From an uncultured Eubacterium sp. (lineage in GTDB: Bacteria; Bacillota; Clostridia; Lachnospirales; Lachnospiraceae), in assembly GCA_947385775.1 (NCBI GenBank), contig CANDMI010000031.1, positions 1 to 40,474 of the forward strand: a DNA stretch of 40,474 nucleotides, in the 5' to 3' direction. This document shows, piece after piece, positions 7,785 to 16,510 of this stretch. The stretch's first letter is position 1. Each line of letters begins with the position of its first letter. A program made the position numbers and the translations under genes. A model generated the notes under the pieces. The model was not told the DNA's origin and made no database searches. It saw only the letters and a program-made list of their open reading frames with translations.

Positions 7785-8150
7785 TTGGAAACGGCTGCAA
7801 AAGAAATCATTGTTGTAAATCAAAACGGGAAAATCCGCTATATTGCAGCAAAAAGCGTCATTTATATCGAAAGTTATGGAAGGAAGGTTTTGCTGCATCT
7901 GGAAAATGAGGTCATTGAATACTATGCGAAAATAAGCCAGCTTGAGGCGCAGCTTGAGCCTGGTTTTTTTCGCGTCCACAGGGCGTATCTGGTGAATTTG
8001 GGCTGCGTTTTAAATTACAGTAAAAGAGAAGCGAAAATGCGCAATCAAGATCTTTTGCTCATTTCCAAATACCGTTTTGCCCAGTTCCAAAAAGCGATGC
8101 GCAAATATGCCGAAAATGCTTGCAAAATGACAGAAGAAAGGCTAAAATGA
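7785..8150 (+). CDS. Stand-alone LytTR DNA-binding domain protein
   Basis: About 121 residues making up a LytTR DNA-binding domain: IVVNQNGKIRYIAAKSVIYIESYGRKVLLHL, then FFRVHRAYLVNLGCVL and a C-terminal ISKYRFAQFQKAMRKYA. No receiver domain or membrane segment is present, so it is not a classic AgrA/LytR response regulator. The start is uncertain. I chose TTG7785 because GGGGG at 7771-7775 is well spaced; the frame stays open upstream to TTG7656, which would add 43 residues of unconserved sequence. It lies 81 nt upstream of pncB in the same direction. LytTR proteins usually bind imperfect direct repeats near promoters; no target was identified. Confidence 0.8.
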   Translation: METAAKEIIVVNQNGKIRYIAAKSVIYIESYGRKVLLHLENEVIEYYAKISQLEAQLEPGFFRVHRAYLVNLGCVLNYSKREAKMRNQDLLLISKYRFAQFQKAMRKYAENACKMTEERLK

Positions 8151-8231
8151 AGCAAATATAAAAACAGTATTGGGGATGTGATTTTGCACATACTGTGGAT
8201 GATTGGCACAATGGATAAGGAGCGGATGCAA

Positions 8232-9680
8232 ATGCAGCATAGTGAGAGAAATTTGTCCATGGTCATGGATTTTTATGAAATGACGATGAGCAATGGCTAT
8301 TTTCAAAGCAAGGGATTGGATTCCAGGGTGGCTTTTGATGTGTTTTACCGCAAAAACCCGGATAAGGCAGGGTTTGCGATTTTTGCGGGATTAGAGCAGA
8401 TGATAGAATATATTTCAAACCTTCATTTTTCCGAGGAGGATATCGCTTATTTCAGGGATCAGAGACTTTTTTCGGAAGAGTTTTTAAACAGCCTTAAGGA
8501 TTTTCAGTTTAAAGGGGACTTGTACGCTTTTCCGGAAGGGACGGTAATGTATCCAAACGAGCCGGTGGTGACGGTCGTTGCGCCGCTGATTGACGCGCAG
8601 CTGATTGAAACGGCGATCTTATTAGAGATCAACCACCAGTCTTTGATCGCCACAAAGACAAGGCGGATTGTAAAAGCGGCAAAGGGGCGCGCGGTATCTG
8701 ATTTTGGCGCAAGGCGCGCTCATAATATGGACGCGGCGGTATACGGCGCAAGGGCCGCTTATATCGGCGGCGCGGTTAGCACGGCAACCGTGCTTGCGGG
8801 CCAGATGTTTGGCATTCCGGTAAGCGGCACGATGGCGCATAGCTGGGTGATGTATTATGGGGACGAATATGTGGCGTTTCAAAAATACGCCCAGGCTTAC
8901 CCGGACGCGGCGGTGCTTTTGGTGGATACGTACGACGTGCTCCAAAGCGGGGTTCCAAACGCGATCAAAACAGCCAAGGAGGTTTTAGAGCCGATGGGCA
9001 AGCGGCTAAAAGGGATCCGTTTGGACAGCGGGGATTTGGCGTATTTATCCAAGCGAGCAAGAAAGATGTTAGACGAAGCGGGGTTGACGGACTGCAAGAT
9101 CATCGTTTCCAACAGCCTGGATGAATATACGATCACTTCGATTTTAGACCAGGGCGGGTGCATCGACAGCTTTGGCGTAGGGGAGCGGCTGATCACCTCG
9201 AAATCCGAGCCGGTGTTTGGCGCCGTATATAAGATCGTTGCGGTAGAAGAAAATGGAAAATTTAAACCAAGAATTAAGATTTCTGAAAATCCTGAAAAAA
9301 TAACAGACCCGGGACTGAAAAAAATTTATCGCGTATACGATGAGGAAGGACATGCGATTGCGGACCTCCTTGCGAAAGCGTCCCAGGAGCTTGATTTTCA
9401 AAAGCCGTTTCGATACGTCGACCCGGTAAAGCCGTGGAAAAACCGTTATTTTGAGCGCTGCACGGCAAAAGAGCTTCAGATACCGATCTTTAAAGAGGGA
9501 AAGCTTGTTTACAAAAAACCTGGCATGGACGAGATTGCGGCTTATGTAAAAAAACAGCTGGACAGCGAAATCTGGGAGGAGGAGCAGCGCTTTGAGAACC
9601 CGCATATCCATTATATGGATATGACGCCGGAATTATATGAAGAAAAGATGAACCTTTTGTATGAATCCAGGATGGCATAA
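8232..9680 (+). CDS. pncB: Nicotinate phosphoribosyltransferase
   Basis: Salvages nicotinate to nicotinate mononucleotide with PRPP and ATP (Preiss-Handler pathway of NAD synthesis). The 482-residue length fits the long bacterial form. Family segments include MDFYEMTMSNGYF near the N-terminus, INHQSLIATKTRRIVKAA, SDFGARRAH, GTMAHSWVM, the PRPP-site region GIRLDSGDL and the active-site loop FGVGERLITS. I chose ATG8232: AAGGAG (8217-8222) is 9 nt away, whereas ATG8226 would leave only 3 nt and the GTG at 8178 has no ribosome site. nrdD follows after 12 nt, so the pair is probably an operon linking NAD salvage and deoxynucleotide supply. Confidence 0.94.
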   Translation: MQHSERNLSMVMDFYEMTMSNGYFQSKGLDSRVAFDVFYRKNPDKAGFAIFAGLEQMIEYISNLHFSEEDIAYFRDQRLFSEEFLNSLKDFQFKGDLYAFPEGTVMYPNEPVVTVVAPLIDAQLIETAILLEINHQSLIATKTRRIVKAAKGRAVSDFGARRAHNMDAAVYGARAAYIGGAVSTATVLAGQMFGIPVSGTMAHSWVMYYGDEYVAFQKYAQAYPDAAVLLVDTYDVLQSGVPNAIKTAKEVLEPMGKRLKGIRLDSGDLAYLSKRARKMLDEAGLTDCKIIVSNSLDEYTITSILDQGGCIDSFGVGERLITSKSEPVFGAVYKIVAVEENGKFKPRIKISENPEKITDPGLKKIYRVYDEEGHAIADLLAKASQELDFQKPFRYVDPVKPWKNRYFERCTAKELQIPIFKEGKLVYKKPGMDEIAAYVKKQLDSEIWEEEQRFENPHIHYMDMTPELYEEKMNLLYESRMA

Positions 9681-9692
9681 TGGAGGGAGAAA

Positions 9693-11816
9693 TTGAAAGT
9701 AATCAAACGTGACGGGCGGATTGCGGATTATAATGGAAGCAAGATCATCATGGCGATACAAAAAGCCAACGCGGAAGTAAATTCAAAAGACCGGATTACC
9801 GAGCAAAAAACGTATGATATTGAAAAGATGATTTCTAAGCTGCCGCAAAGTAAGATCCAGGTGGAAGAAATCCAGGATTTAATCGAGCATCAGCTCGTGC
9901 AGGAGCAAAAGTACGAGCTTGCGAAAAAATATATCATTTATCGCTATAAGCATGCGCTTGTGCGAAAAGCGAACACCACCGATGAATCCATATTGTCGCT
10001 GATTCGCAATGACAACAAGGAGCTTGCGGAGGAAAACTCGAATAAAAACACGCTGCTTGCGTCTACACAAAGAGATTATATCGCCGGGGAGGTGTCCAGG
10101 GATTTAACGAAACGGGTGCTTTTGCCGGAAAAGATCGTAAAGGCGCATGAAACCGGGGCGATCCATTTTCATGACGCGGACTATTTTTTACAGCCGATAT
10201 TTAATTGCTGTTTAATTAATATTGGAGATATGCTGGATAACGGGACTGTCATAAATGGAAAATTAATAGAGCGGCCAAAAAGCTTTCGGGTGGCATGCAC
10301 TGTGACGACGCAGATCATAGCGTCTGTCGCTTCCAACCAATACGGCGGGCAGTCGGTGGATGTCAGGCATTTGGGAAAATACTTACGCTACAGCGAGGAA
10401 AAGTTTCGAAGGAAAGCCAAGGAGGAGCTGCCTGGATTTACAGACGAGCAGATTGAGCAGGTTGTGGCGATGCGCACGAAAGAGGAGCTGGAAGCGGGCG
10501 TTCAGACGATGCAGTACCAGATCAATACGCTTATGACGACAAACGGGCAGTCGCCGTTTGTCACCCTGTTTTTGCTTGTGGATGACAACGACCCATATGA
10601 AAAAGAAAACGCGCTTATAATAGAAGAAATTTTTAAAACAAGATATCGCGGCATTAAAAATGAAAAGGGCGTGTACGTTACGCCGGCGTTTCCGAAATTG
10701 ATCTATGTGCTGGATGAAAACAACTGCTTCAAAGGTGGGAAATACGATTACCTGACGAAGATTGCCGCAAAATGCTCCGCCAAACGGATGTATCCGGATT
10801 ATATTTCCGCAAAAAAGATGCGGGAAAATTATGAGGGCAACGTGTTTTCCTGTATGGGATGCCGCAGCTTTTTATCTCCATGGAAGGATGCGCAGGGCAA
10901 TTATAAATTTGAAGGCAGATTTAACCAGGGAGTCGTAAGCATCAACCTTCCGCAGGCCGCGTTATTGGCAAAAGGGGACGAAGGAAAGTTTTGGGAGATT
11001 TTAGACGAGCGCCTTGCGCTTTGCCATGAAGCGCTGTTGTGCCGCCACCGCGCGTTGGAGGGCACAAGATCGGACACAAGCCCGATACACTGGCAGTACG
11101 GCGCGATTGCGCGGCTGGAAAAAGGAGAGGTCATAGACCCGCTGCTTCATAACGGTTATTCCACGTTATCGCTTGGGTATATCGGCATTTATGAAACCAC
11201 GATTTTAATAAAGCATTGCAGCCATACTGCGCCGGAAGGGGAGAAATTCGCATATAAGCTGATGCGTCATATGCGCCACACCGTCGACCAGTGGAAAAAA
11301 GAGTCGGGCCTTGGATTTGCGCTATATGGCACGCCGGCGGAAAGCCTTTGCTACCGCTTTGCCAAAATTGACCAAAAGCGGTTTGGAGACGTAAAAGATG
11401 TGACGGATAAAGGGTATTATACAAACTCCTACCATGTGGATGTGCGGGAAAAGATCGACGCGTTTTCCAAGCTCGTTTTTGAAAGCGGGTTTCAAAAAAT
11501 ATCCTCCGGCGGGTCGATCTCCTTAGTTGAGATCCCAAATATGGAGCATAATTTAGAAGCGTTGGAAACCGTCATCCAGTTTATTTATGACAATATCCAA
11601 TATGCGGAATTTAACACGAAATCCGATTATTGCCAGTGCTGTGGCTACAGCGGGGAAATTTTGATCAACGATGATTTTGAATGGGAATGCCCACAGTGCG
11701 GGAATAAAGACCACGCAAAAATGAACGTCGTGCGCAGGACATGCGGCTATTTGGGCGAAAATTTTTGGAACGAAGGGAAAACAAAAGAGATCCGTTCCAG
11801 AGTTTTACATTTATAA
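9693..11816 (+). CDS. nrdD: Anaerobic (class III) ribonucleoside-triphosphate reductase
   Basis: Glycyl-radical enzyme that reduces NTPs to dNTPs without oxygen, 707 residues. An ATP-cone regulatory domain occupies about residues 1-95 (KVIKRDGRIADYN). The catalytic body follows, with CTVTTQIIASVASNQYGGQS and FSCMGCRSFLSPW. The C-terminal zinc site is C647/C650 and C666/C669, and the glycyl-radical loop RRTCGYLGENF places the radical at G685. The TTG start at 9693 is supported by GGAGGGAG just upstream and the 12 nt gap to pncB. The activase NrdG, often encoded just downstream, is absent from this window, so it must be encoded elsewhere. Confidence 0.96.
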   Translation: MKVIKRDGRIADYNGSKIIMAIQKANAEVNSKDRITEQKTYDIEKMISKLPQSKIQVEEIQDLIEHQLVQEQKYELAKKYIIYRYKHALVRKANTTDESILSLIRNDNKELAEENSNKNTLLASTQRDYIAGEVSRDLTKRVLLPEKIVKAHETGAIHFHDADYFLQPIFNCCLINIGDMLDNGTVINGKLIERPKSFRVACTVTTQIIASVASNQYGGQSVDVRHLGKYLRYSEEKFRRKAKEELPGFTDEQIEQVVAMRTKEELEAGVQTMQYQINTLMTTNGQSPFVTLFLLVDDNDPYEKENALIIEEIFKTRYRGIKNEKGVYVTPAFPKLIYVLDENNCFKGGKYDYLTKIAAKCSAKRMYPDYISAKKMRENYEGNVFSCMGCRSFLSPWKDAQGNYKFEGRFNQGVVSINLPQAALLAKGDEGKFWEILDERLALCHEALLCRHRALEGTRSDTSPIHWQYGAIARLEKGEVIDPLLHNGYSTLSLGYIGIYETTILIKHCSHTAPEGEKFAYKLMRHMRHTVDQWKKESGLGFALYGTPAESLCYRFAKIDQKRFGDVKDVTDKGYYTNSYHVDVREKIDAFSKLVFESGFQKISSGGSISLVEIPNMEHNLEALETVIQFIYDNIQYAEFNTKSDYCQCCGYSGEILINDDFEWECPQCGNKDHAKMNVVRRTCGYLGENFWNEGKTKEIRSRVLHL

Positions 11817-11889
11817 ACCAGGCATAATTATTTTCAATCTGCGAATACTGACATGGTAAGACAAACAGAAGAAGAAGGGAGTGTCAGTA

Positions 11890-12072
11890 TTGGATTTTAA
11901 TAGTTTGCCGATTGGGTTCGCCATGAATATGGCGAAGCATAAAGACGCGTTGGACGCTTATAACAGCCTTACAGAGTACGAAAAGGAAAAAGTGATCCTG
12001 GAATGTAAGGACGCAAAAAGCAAAGAGGACATGGAGCATATTATCGACCGTTTGACCGGAAACTGGTTTTAA
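11890..12072 (+). CDS. Hypothetical 60-residue protein
   Basis: Small soluble, charged protein (begins MDFNSLPIGFAMNMAKH, ends with SKEDMEHIIDRLTGNWF). The pattern LPxGF, then a helix, then SKEDM near the end recalls a group of uncharacterised small clostridial proteins, but I cannot name a function. TTG11890 is preferred: GGGAGTG at 11877-11883 gives a 6 nt spacing, whereas GTG11881 would overlap the ribosome site. It lies 73 nt after nrdD and is closed by the terminator at 12079-12123, so it may be co-transcribed with pncB-nrdD. Confidence 0.7.
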   Translation: MDFNSLPIGFAMNMAKHKDALDAYNSLTEYEKEKVILECKDAKSKEDMEHIIDRLTGNWF

Positions 12073-12078
12073 AAAAGG

Positions 12079-12123
12079 GCTGTGGGACGCAGGGGAAAAA
12101 CGCCGCTTCCCACAGCTTTTTTT
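12079..12123 (+). terminator. Intrinsic terminator after the 60-residue gene
   Basis: GCTGTGGGA (12079-12087) pairs with TCCCACAGC (12108-12116), followed by a seven-T run at 12117-12123 and preceded by an A-run. It likely ends the pncB-nrdD transcript. Confidence 0.9.
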
Positions 12124-12149
12124 AATTTGTGTTTTTGCACATAATATAG

Positions 12150-12178
12150 TTGACTCTGATTGAAATTTTTGGTACATT
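12150..12178 (+). promoter_or_regulatory. Sigma-A-type promoter for the polyphosphate kinase gene
   Basis: TTGACT (12150-12155), a 17 bp spacer and TACATT (12173-12178). The transcript would start near 12185 and carry a leader of about 120 nt that contains the 14 nt repeats. Confidence 0.65.
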
Positions 12179-12204
12179 TATTGTATAAAAGAAAGCTACG
12201 AATG

Positions 12205-12292
12205 ATAATCTTTGATGACAGTCTTTGGATGACAGTCTTTTCATCATAGTCTTTTCATAAAAATCTTTACATAAAAATCTTTACATATAGAA
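12205..12292 (+). repeat. 14 nt tandem repeat in the leader of the polyphosphate kinase gene
   Basis: The anchor TCTTT recurs at 12209, 12222, 12236, 12250, 12264 and 12278 (spacing 13, 14, 14, 14, 14). Two sub-families are visible, GATGACAGTCTTT and CATAAAAATCTTTA. The array ends about 10 nt before the ribosome binding site. Confidence 0.85.
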
Positions 12293-12308
12293 AGAGAGGG
12301 TAAAGCGT

Positions 12309-13778
12309 ATGTTAAAACAATGGATTGAAACCGAAAAGCCGCAGGAGGAGGCGTTGTCCGCCAGGTTAAAGGCAGTCAGGGAAAAGCTCGCGGGGCAGCA
12401 GATGCAGGTGAAGGATATGAAGCTTCCGGTTTTGGTGCTGGTGGAAGGCTGGGGGACTTCCGGAAAAGGTTCTTGCATCGGCAAGATTATAAAAGATATC
12501 GACCCGCGCTTTTTCAAGGTCGCTTCCATGGAGGAGCCGTCTGTGGAAGAACAGCGCAAGCCGTTTTTATACCGTCATTTCGTAAAAATCCCGGAAGCGG
12601 GGAAGTTCCAGTTTTTAGACTCCGGCTGGATGGATGAGCTGATGAAGGAAAAGCTGAATCACAATATGGACGCCGCCGAATATGCCAACCGCGTGGAATC
12701 GGTAAAGCGTTTTGAGCGCCAGTTAACGGACAACGGCTATCTGGTGATGAAATTTTTCCTCCATATTTCCAAAAAGGAGCAAAAAAAGCGTATCCAAAAT
12801 TTAATGCAGAATAAAGATGCGAAATGGCGCATTAACCAAAACGACCTGTGGCAGAATAAGCATTACGAAAAATGTATGGACGCATACGACAGCTATCTTA
12901 CGGATACAAACCTGCCGTCCGCGCCTTGGTATATTATCGACGCGAAATCCAGGAAATGGACGGAGCTTCAGATTTTGGAGATTTTAACGCGTGGCATCGA
13001 CATCGCGCTAAACAACCATTCTTTAGCGGTGCCGTTATTGCAAAATGTATTCCCGCTTGTGCCAATGCCAAAGCTTTCGGAAATCCCGTTGGATAAAAAA
13101 GTGGAGGAGGAATTATATAAGCCGGAGCTTAAGCGGCTGCAACATAGGCTTGGGGAGTTGCATAACCGGCTGTACCGCAAAAAGGTTCCGGTGATCATCG
13201 CATACGAAGGCTGGGACGCGGCGGGAAAGGGCGGCAATATCAAACGCCTGACGGAAGCCTTAGACCCGAGAGGCTATGAAGTCCATCCGATCGCAAGCCC
13301 GGAGCCGCATGAAAAAGCAAGGCATTATTTGTGGCGTTTTTGGAACCGGATGCCAAAAACCGGGCATATCGCTATTTTTGACAGGACCTGGTATGGGCGC
13401 GTGATGGTAGAGCGGCTGGAGGGCTTTTGCAGCGAAAACGACTGGATGCGCGCTTATAATGAGATGAACGAATTTGAAAAGGAACTGCATGACTGGGGCG
13501 CGGTCATTATCAAATTCTGGGTGCAGATCGATAAGGACACCCAGCTGCAACGGTTTACAGAACGCCAGAATACGCCTGAGAAGCAGTGGAAGATCACGGA
13601 TGAGGACTGGCGCAACCGGGAGAAATGGGACCAGTATGAGGAAGCCATAAATGAAATGATCCAAAAGACAAGCACGGAATACGCGCCTTGGTATATCCTG
13701 GAATCGGTAGATAAAAAATATGCGCGCATCAAGGCGTTGCAGATCGTAGTAGAGCAGCTGGAAAAGGCATTAAAATAA
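12309..13778 (+). CDS. pap: Polyphosphate:AMP phosphotransferase (two-domain PPK2, class II)
   Basis: Uses inorganic polyphosphate to phosphorylate AMP to ADP. Two tandem PPK2 domains occupy about residues 1-235 and 270-489. The C-terminal domain has an intact Walker A with the catalytic aspartate (EGWDAAGKGG, 300-309) and Walker B/lid FDRTWYGRVMVERL. In the N-terminal domain the aspartate is replaced by glycine (EGWGTSGKGS, 46-55) and the lid reads LDSGWMDELM, so it is probably non-catalytic, as in other class II enzymes. The RBS GAGAGGG lies upstream of ATG12309, after a repeat-bearing leader. aroB follows after 25 nt and is likely co-transcribed. No polyphosphate synthase (Ppk1) is in the window. 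Confidence 0.92.
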   Translation: MLKQWIETEKPQEEALSARLKAVREKLAGQQMQVKDMKLPVLVLVEGWGTSGKGSCIGKIIKDIDPRFFKVASMEEPSVEEQRKPFLYRHFVKIPEAGKFQFLDSGWMDELMKEKLNHNMDAAEYANRVESVKRFERQLTDNGYLVMKFFLHISKKEQKKRIQNLMQNKDAKWRINQNDLWQNKHYEKCMDAYDSYLTDTNLPSAPWYIIDAKSRKWTELQILEILTRGIDIALNNHSLAVPLLQNVFPLVPMPKLSEIPLDKKVEEELYKPELKRLQHRLGELHNRLYRKKVPVIIAYEGWDAAGKGGNIKRLTEALDPRGYEVHPIASPEPHEKARHYLWRFWNRMPKTGHIAIFDRTWYGRVMVERLEGFCSENDWMRAYNEMNEFEKELHDWGAVIIKFWVQIDKDTQLQRFTERQNTPEKQWKITDEDWRNREKWDQYEEAINEMIQKTSTEYAPWYILESVDKKYARIKALQIVVEQLEKALK

Positions 13779-13803
13779 ATTTAGTTCAAAAAAGGAGAAA
13801 CCA

Positions 13804-14940
13804 ATGAGCGCCTTTCGCGTGCAATTAAAAAAAGTAGTCGACGACAGCTATGACATTGAAACCGGTTTTGGCTTAGCGAATTCGTTAGTCCATGACCTGC
13901 AAAACGGCTTGGTGGGAAAAACGAAACGGATCGCAGTCATTACCGATACCACCGTAAAAGACCTTTACGCGTCAAAAATCATGGAAAACCTGCTTCATGC
14001 CGGGTTTTCCTGCGACCTGTTTGCGTTTGAAGCCGGGGAGATGAGCAAGACCCGAAAGACGAAGGAGCGGATAGAGGACGCGATGCTTGAGGCGGGATAC
14101 CGCAGGGATTGCTGCGTCCTTGCCATAGGCGGCGGGGTGGTAACGGATCTGGCCGGGTTTTTAGCGGGCACCTTTGGGCGCGGCGTGCCGTTTCTCAATT
14201 ACGCGACTACCCTGCTTGCCGCCGCGGACGCGTCCATTGGCGGAAAAACGGCGGTGGACACTCCGTTAGCGACGAATCTGATCGGGATGTTCCACCAGCC
14301 AAAAAAGGTCTACATCGACCTGGAAACCTGGAAAACGCTGCCAGCGCGCCAGCTTGCAAGCGGTATGGCGGAGACGATCAAGCACGCGTGCCTGGCCAGC
14401 GCAGAGTTTTTCGAGTATCTGGAAGAAAATATCGATGCGGTGTGGGCGTTTGATAAGGATGTGTGCGCGCATATCGCGGAGGAAAACTGCAAGATCAAAT
14501 ATTCGGTCGTTATGAAAGATGAGCGGGAAAGCGGGCTTCGCGAGATCTTAAATCTCGGGCATACGGTAGGCCGCGCGATTGAAACCGAAAGCGACTACAG
14601 GCTGCTTCATGGCGAAGCGGTTTCCATCGGGCTTGCGGCGCAGGCGGCGCTGGCGGTCAGACTTGGATATCTGTCCAAAAAGGAGCAGGAAAGGGTAACC
14701 GCGCTATTGGAAAAAGCAAAGCTTCCGACCGCGATTCCATCCTACATCGACAAAGAAAAGCTGGTGCAAAAGCTGTATACGGATAAAAAGGTGCGGGATG
14801 GAAAATTGCGTTTTGTGGTTCAAAAAGGGATTGGAGATATCGTGGAATTTGAAAATGGCGTTTTCGCCGCTCCGATTGAAGAAGATTTGGCGCGGTCGAT
14901 CATTTTGGAAATGCCCGTAAAAGAGATCGGTATTAAATAG
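13804..14940 (+). CDS. aroB: 3-dehydroquinate synthase
   Basis: Second step of the shikimate pathway: DAHP to 3-dehydroquinate with transient NAD oxidation. It has 378 residues. NAD-binding glycines are in IGGGVVTDLAGF (108-119), the substrate lysine in ASIGGKTAVD (K148), the metal ligand E190 in AETIKH (K193 following), and the metal histidines in LNLGHTVGRAIE and LLHGEAVSIG. One oddity: the family GKN segment after GGKTAVN reads ATN here (DTPLATNLIG), so one lysine is missing. This leaves some room for a divergent sugar-phosphate cyclase, though all metal ligands are intact. No other shikimate gene is nearby; its operon partner is the polyphosphate phosphotransferase. Confidence 0.88.
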   Translation: MSAFRVQLKKVVDDSYDIETGFGLANSLVHDLQNGLVGKTKRIAVITDTTVKDLYASKIMENLLHAGFSCDLFAFEAGEMSKTRKTKERIEDAMLEAGYRRDCCVLAIGGGVVTDLAGFLAGTFGRGVPFLNYATTLLAAADASIGGKTAVDTPLATNLIGMFHQPKKVYIDLETWKTLPARQLASGMAETIKHACLASAEFFEYLEENIDAVWAFDKDVCAHIAEENCKIKYSVVMKDERESGLREILNLGHTVGRAIETESDYRLLHGEAVSIGLAAQAALAVRLGYLSKKEQERVTALLEKAKLPTAIPSYIDKEKLVQKLYTDKKVRDGKLRFVVQKGIGDIVEFENGVFAAPIEEDLARSIILEMPVKEIGIK

Positions 14941-14957
14941 AAAAATAGAAGAAGCGG

Positions 14958-15027
14958 TTTTTGAAACATAAAATCACGCCCTGCTTGGAATGGCGGCCAG
15001 CCGGGGCGTGATTTTATGTTTCAAAAA
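14958..15027. repeat. 24 bp perfect inverted repeat after aroB
   Basis: 14958-14981 and 15004-15027 are perfect reverse complements (24 bp) around a 22 nt loop. The stem begins with TTTTTGAAACATAAAATC and ends with the matching A-run. This is the reverse of a normal intrinsic terminator, where As lead and Ts trail, so it would not leave a U-tract on either strand. It sits 17 nt after the aroB stop and could be a processing or RNA-stability hairpin. Confidence 0.85.
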
Positions 15028-15098
15028 ACGCATATGGAAGTTTACCGCGTAAAATTTCTTTCGATTTTCTTAAAAATTTATGTATTGCGCATTTTTGG

Positions 15099-15127
15099 TT
15101 GTCATGGACTTCGTTTTTGACTATAAT
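15099..15127 (+). promoter_or_regulatory. Sigma-A-type promoter for the AI-2E family gene
   Basis: TTGTCA (15099-15104), a 17 bp spacer and TATAAT (15122-15127), 50 nt upstream of the start codon. Confidence 0.75.
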
Positions 15128-15177
15128 GGAATCGTTCGGATATCCATGAAAAAACGAAGGAAAGGTAGAGACTGTTT

Positions 15178-16344
15178 ATGAATAAAGGCATAAAATATCT
15201 GAAGATACTTTGTAATTTGGTCGCGCTTGCGTTTGTCGTTTTTATCCTCGTATTTTTGTTGCCAAAGCTGCTTGTTTTTTTCATGCCTTTTGTTGTAGGG
15301 TTCGTACTGTCTTTGATCGCAAATCCGCTAGTGCGTTTTTTGGAGAAAAAAATTAAGATCAAACGAAAATACGGAACGGTGCTTATGATCGCCATGGTCA
15401 TTGGCGTGCTTGTGCTGGCGTGTTATGGAGGGATTTTGCTTTTGGTAAGCGGCGTGCGCGGATTTATGGAATACATGCCGACGATGATAGAAGACGCGGA
15501 AGGTGAGCTGACAGCCGCGGTTGACCAGCTACAGGCTCTTTTACATAAGGTGCCTGCGCTATCGCGCATAAAGGTCGGCGAGCTTGGAGCCATGTTGCAA
15601 GGGGCGTTAAACGACGTTTTAGATAATTACAAAGAGCCGACGGTTTCAGCCATTGGCGGGTTTGCAAAAAGCATCCCGGACATTTTAGTCAGCGCGGTCA
15701 TGGGGCTGCTTGCCACCTACTTTTTTATCGCCGACCGGGATAAGATCATGGCAGCCGTAAGACTTCATGCGCCAAAATCGATACAGGAAAAATGCATGGT
15801 GATCTATAATTACTTTGTACGCGCGGTCGGAGGATATTTTAAAGCGCAATTTAAAATTATGGGCGTGATCTATGTGATCATTACGGTCGGGCTGATGCTG
15901 TTGGGGCAAAGCTTTGCGTGGCTGATCGGCTTTGGGATCGCCTTTTTGGATATGCTTCCGGTATTTGGGACAGGCACCGTGCTGATCCCCTGGGCGATCG
16001 TGAAGATATTTTCGGGAAATGTGTCGACAGCCGTTGGGATGGTCGTTTTGTATGCGGTTTCGCTGCTCGTGCACCAGCTGATCCAGCCGTCTATGGTAGG
16101 GGAGTCTATTGGATTAGACCCGTTTGCGACGCTGTTTTTTATGTACATCGGATACGAAGTGCAGGGCGTTGTGGGCATGATCATCGCAATCCCGATCGGA
16201 ATGGCTTTATGTATGCTGTACGAAGCGGGAGCTTTTGACCATATTACCTGGTGCGTAAAAGAGGTCGCCTCCGATATTTCCGATTTTTGCAAGATCACCC
16301 CCGGTTCTGCGGGCGATATGGTGGAAAAGGAAGAGGATAAATAG
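15178..16344 (+). CDS. AI-2E family transporter (membrane protein)
   Basis: Integral membrane protein of 388 residues. A hydrophobic hairpin lies at about 8-50, a further helix near 62-85, an amphipathic soluble stretch at about 95-165, then four or more membrane segments to about 350, followed by a short acidic tail (EKEEDK). The late segment GFGIAFLDMLPVFGTGTVLIPWAI and the closing HQLIQPSMVGESIGLDPFATLFFMYIGYEVQGVVGMIIAIPIG pattern are typical of the AI-2E/TqsA/YtvI/PerM family. Members have been linked to autoinducer export, Na+/H+ exchange and sporulation, so the substrate is open. It has its own promoter, and AAGGAAAGG is the ribosome site region. Confidence 0.88.
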   Translation: MNKGIKYLKILCNLVALAFVVFILVFLLPKLLVFFMPFVVGFVLSLIANPLVRFLEKKIKIKRKYGTVLMIAMVIGVLVLACYGGILLLVSGVRGFMEYMPTMIEDAEGELTAAVDQLQALLHKVPALSRIKVGELGAMLQGALNDVLDNYKEPTVSAIGGFAKSIPDILVSAVMGLLATYFFIADRDKIMAAVRLHAPKSIQEKCMVIYNYFVRAVGGYFKAQFKIMGVIYVIITVGLMLLGQSFAWLIGFGIAFLDMLPVFGTGTVLIPWAIVKIFSGNVSTAVGMVVLYAVSLLVHQLIQPSMVGESIGLDPFATLFFMYIGYEVQGVVGMIIAIPIGMALCMLYEAGAFDHITWCVKEVASDISDFCKITPGSAGDMVEKEEDK

Positions 16345-16360
16345 GATAAAAACATAGATG

Positions 16361-16455
16361 GGTAAAGTAAAGATAGATCAGATAAAGACAGATCAGATAA
16401 AGACAGATCAGATAAAGACAGATCAGATATAGATAGATCAGATAAAGATAGATTG
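16361..16455. repeat. 15 nt tandem repeat between AI-2E and SDR genes
   Basis: GATCAGATAAAGACA and close variants repeat with the GATCA anchor at 16376, 16391, 16406, 16421 and 16436, with a degenerate unit on each side. Three adjacent units are identical. The array fills the gap between the stop at 16344 and the next ribosome site. Confidence 0.9.
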
Positions 16456-16510
16456 AAATAAAGAAAATTAGAAATAAATATAACTAATGGATACAGGAAA
16501 AGGAGCGGAT

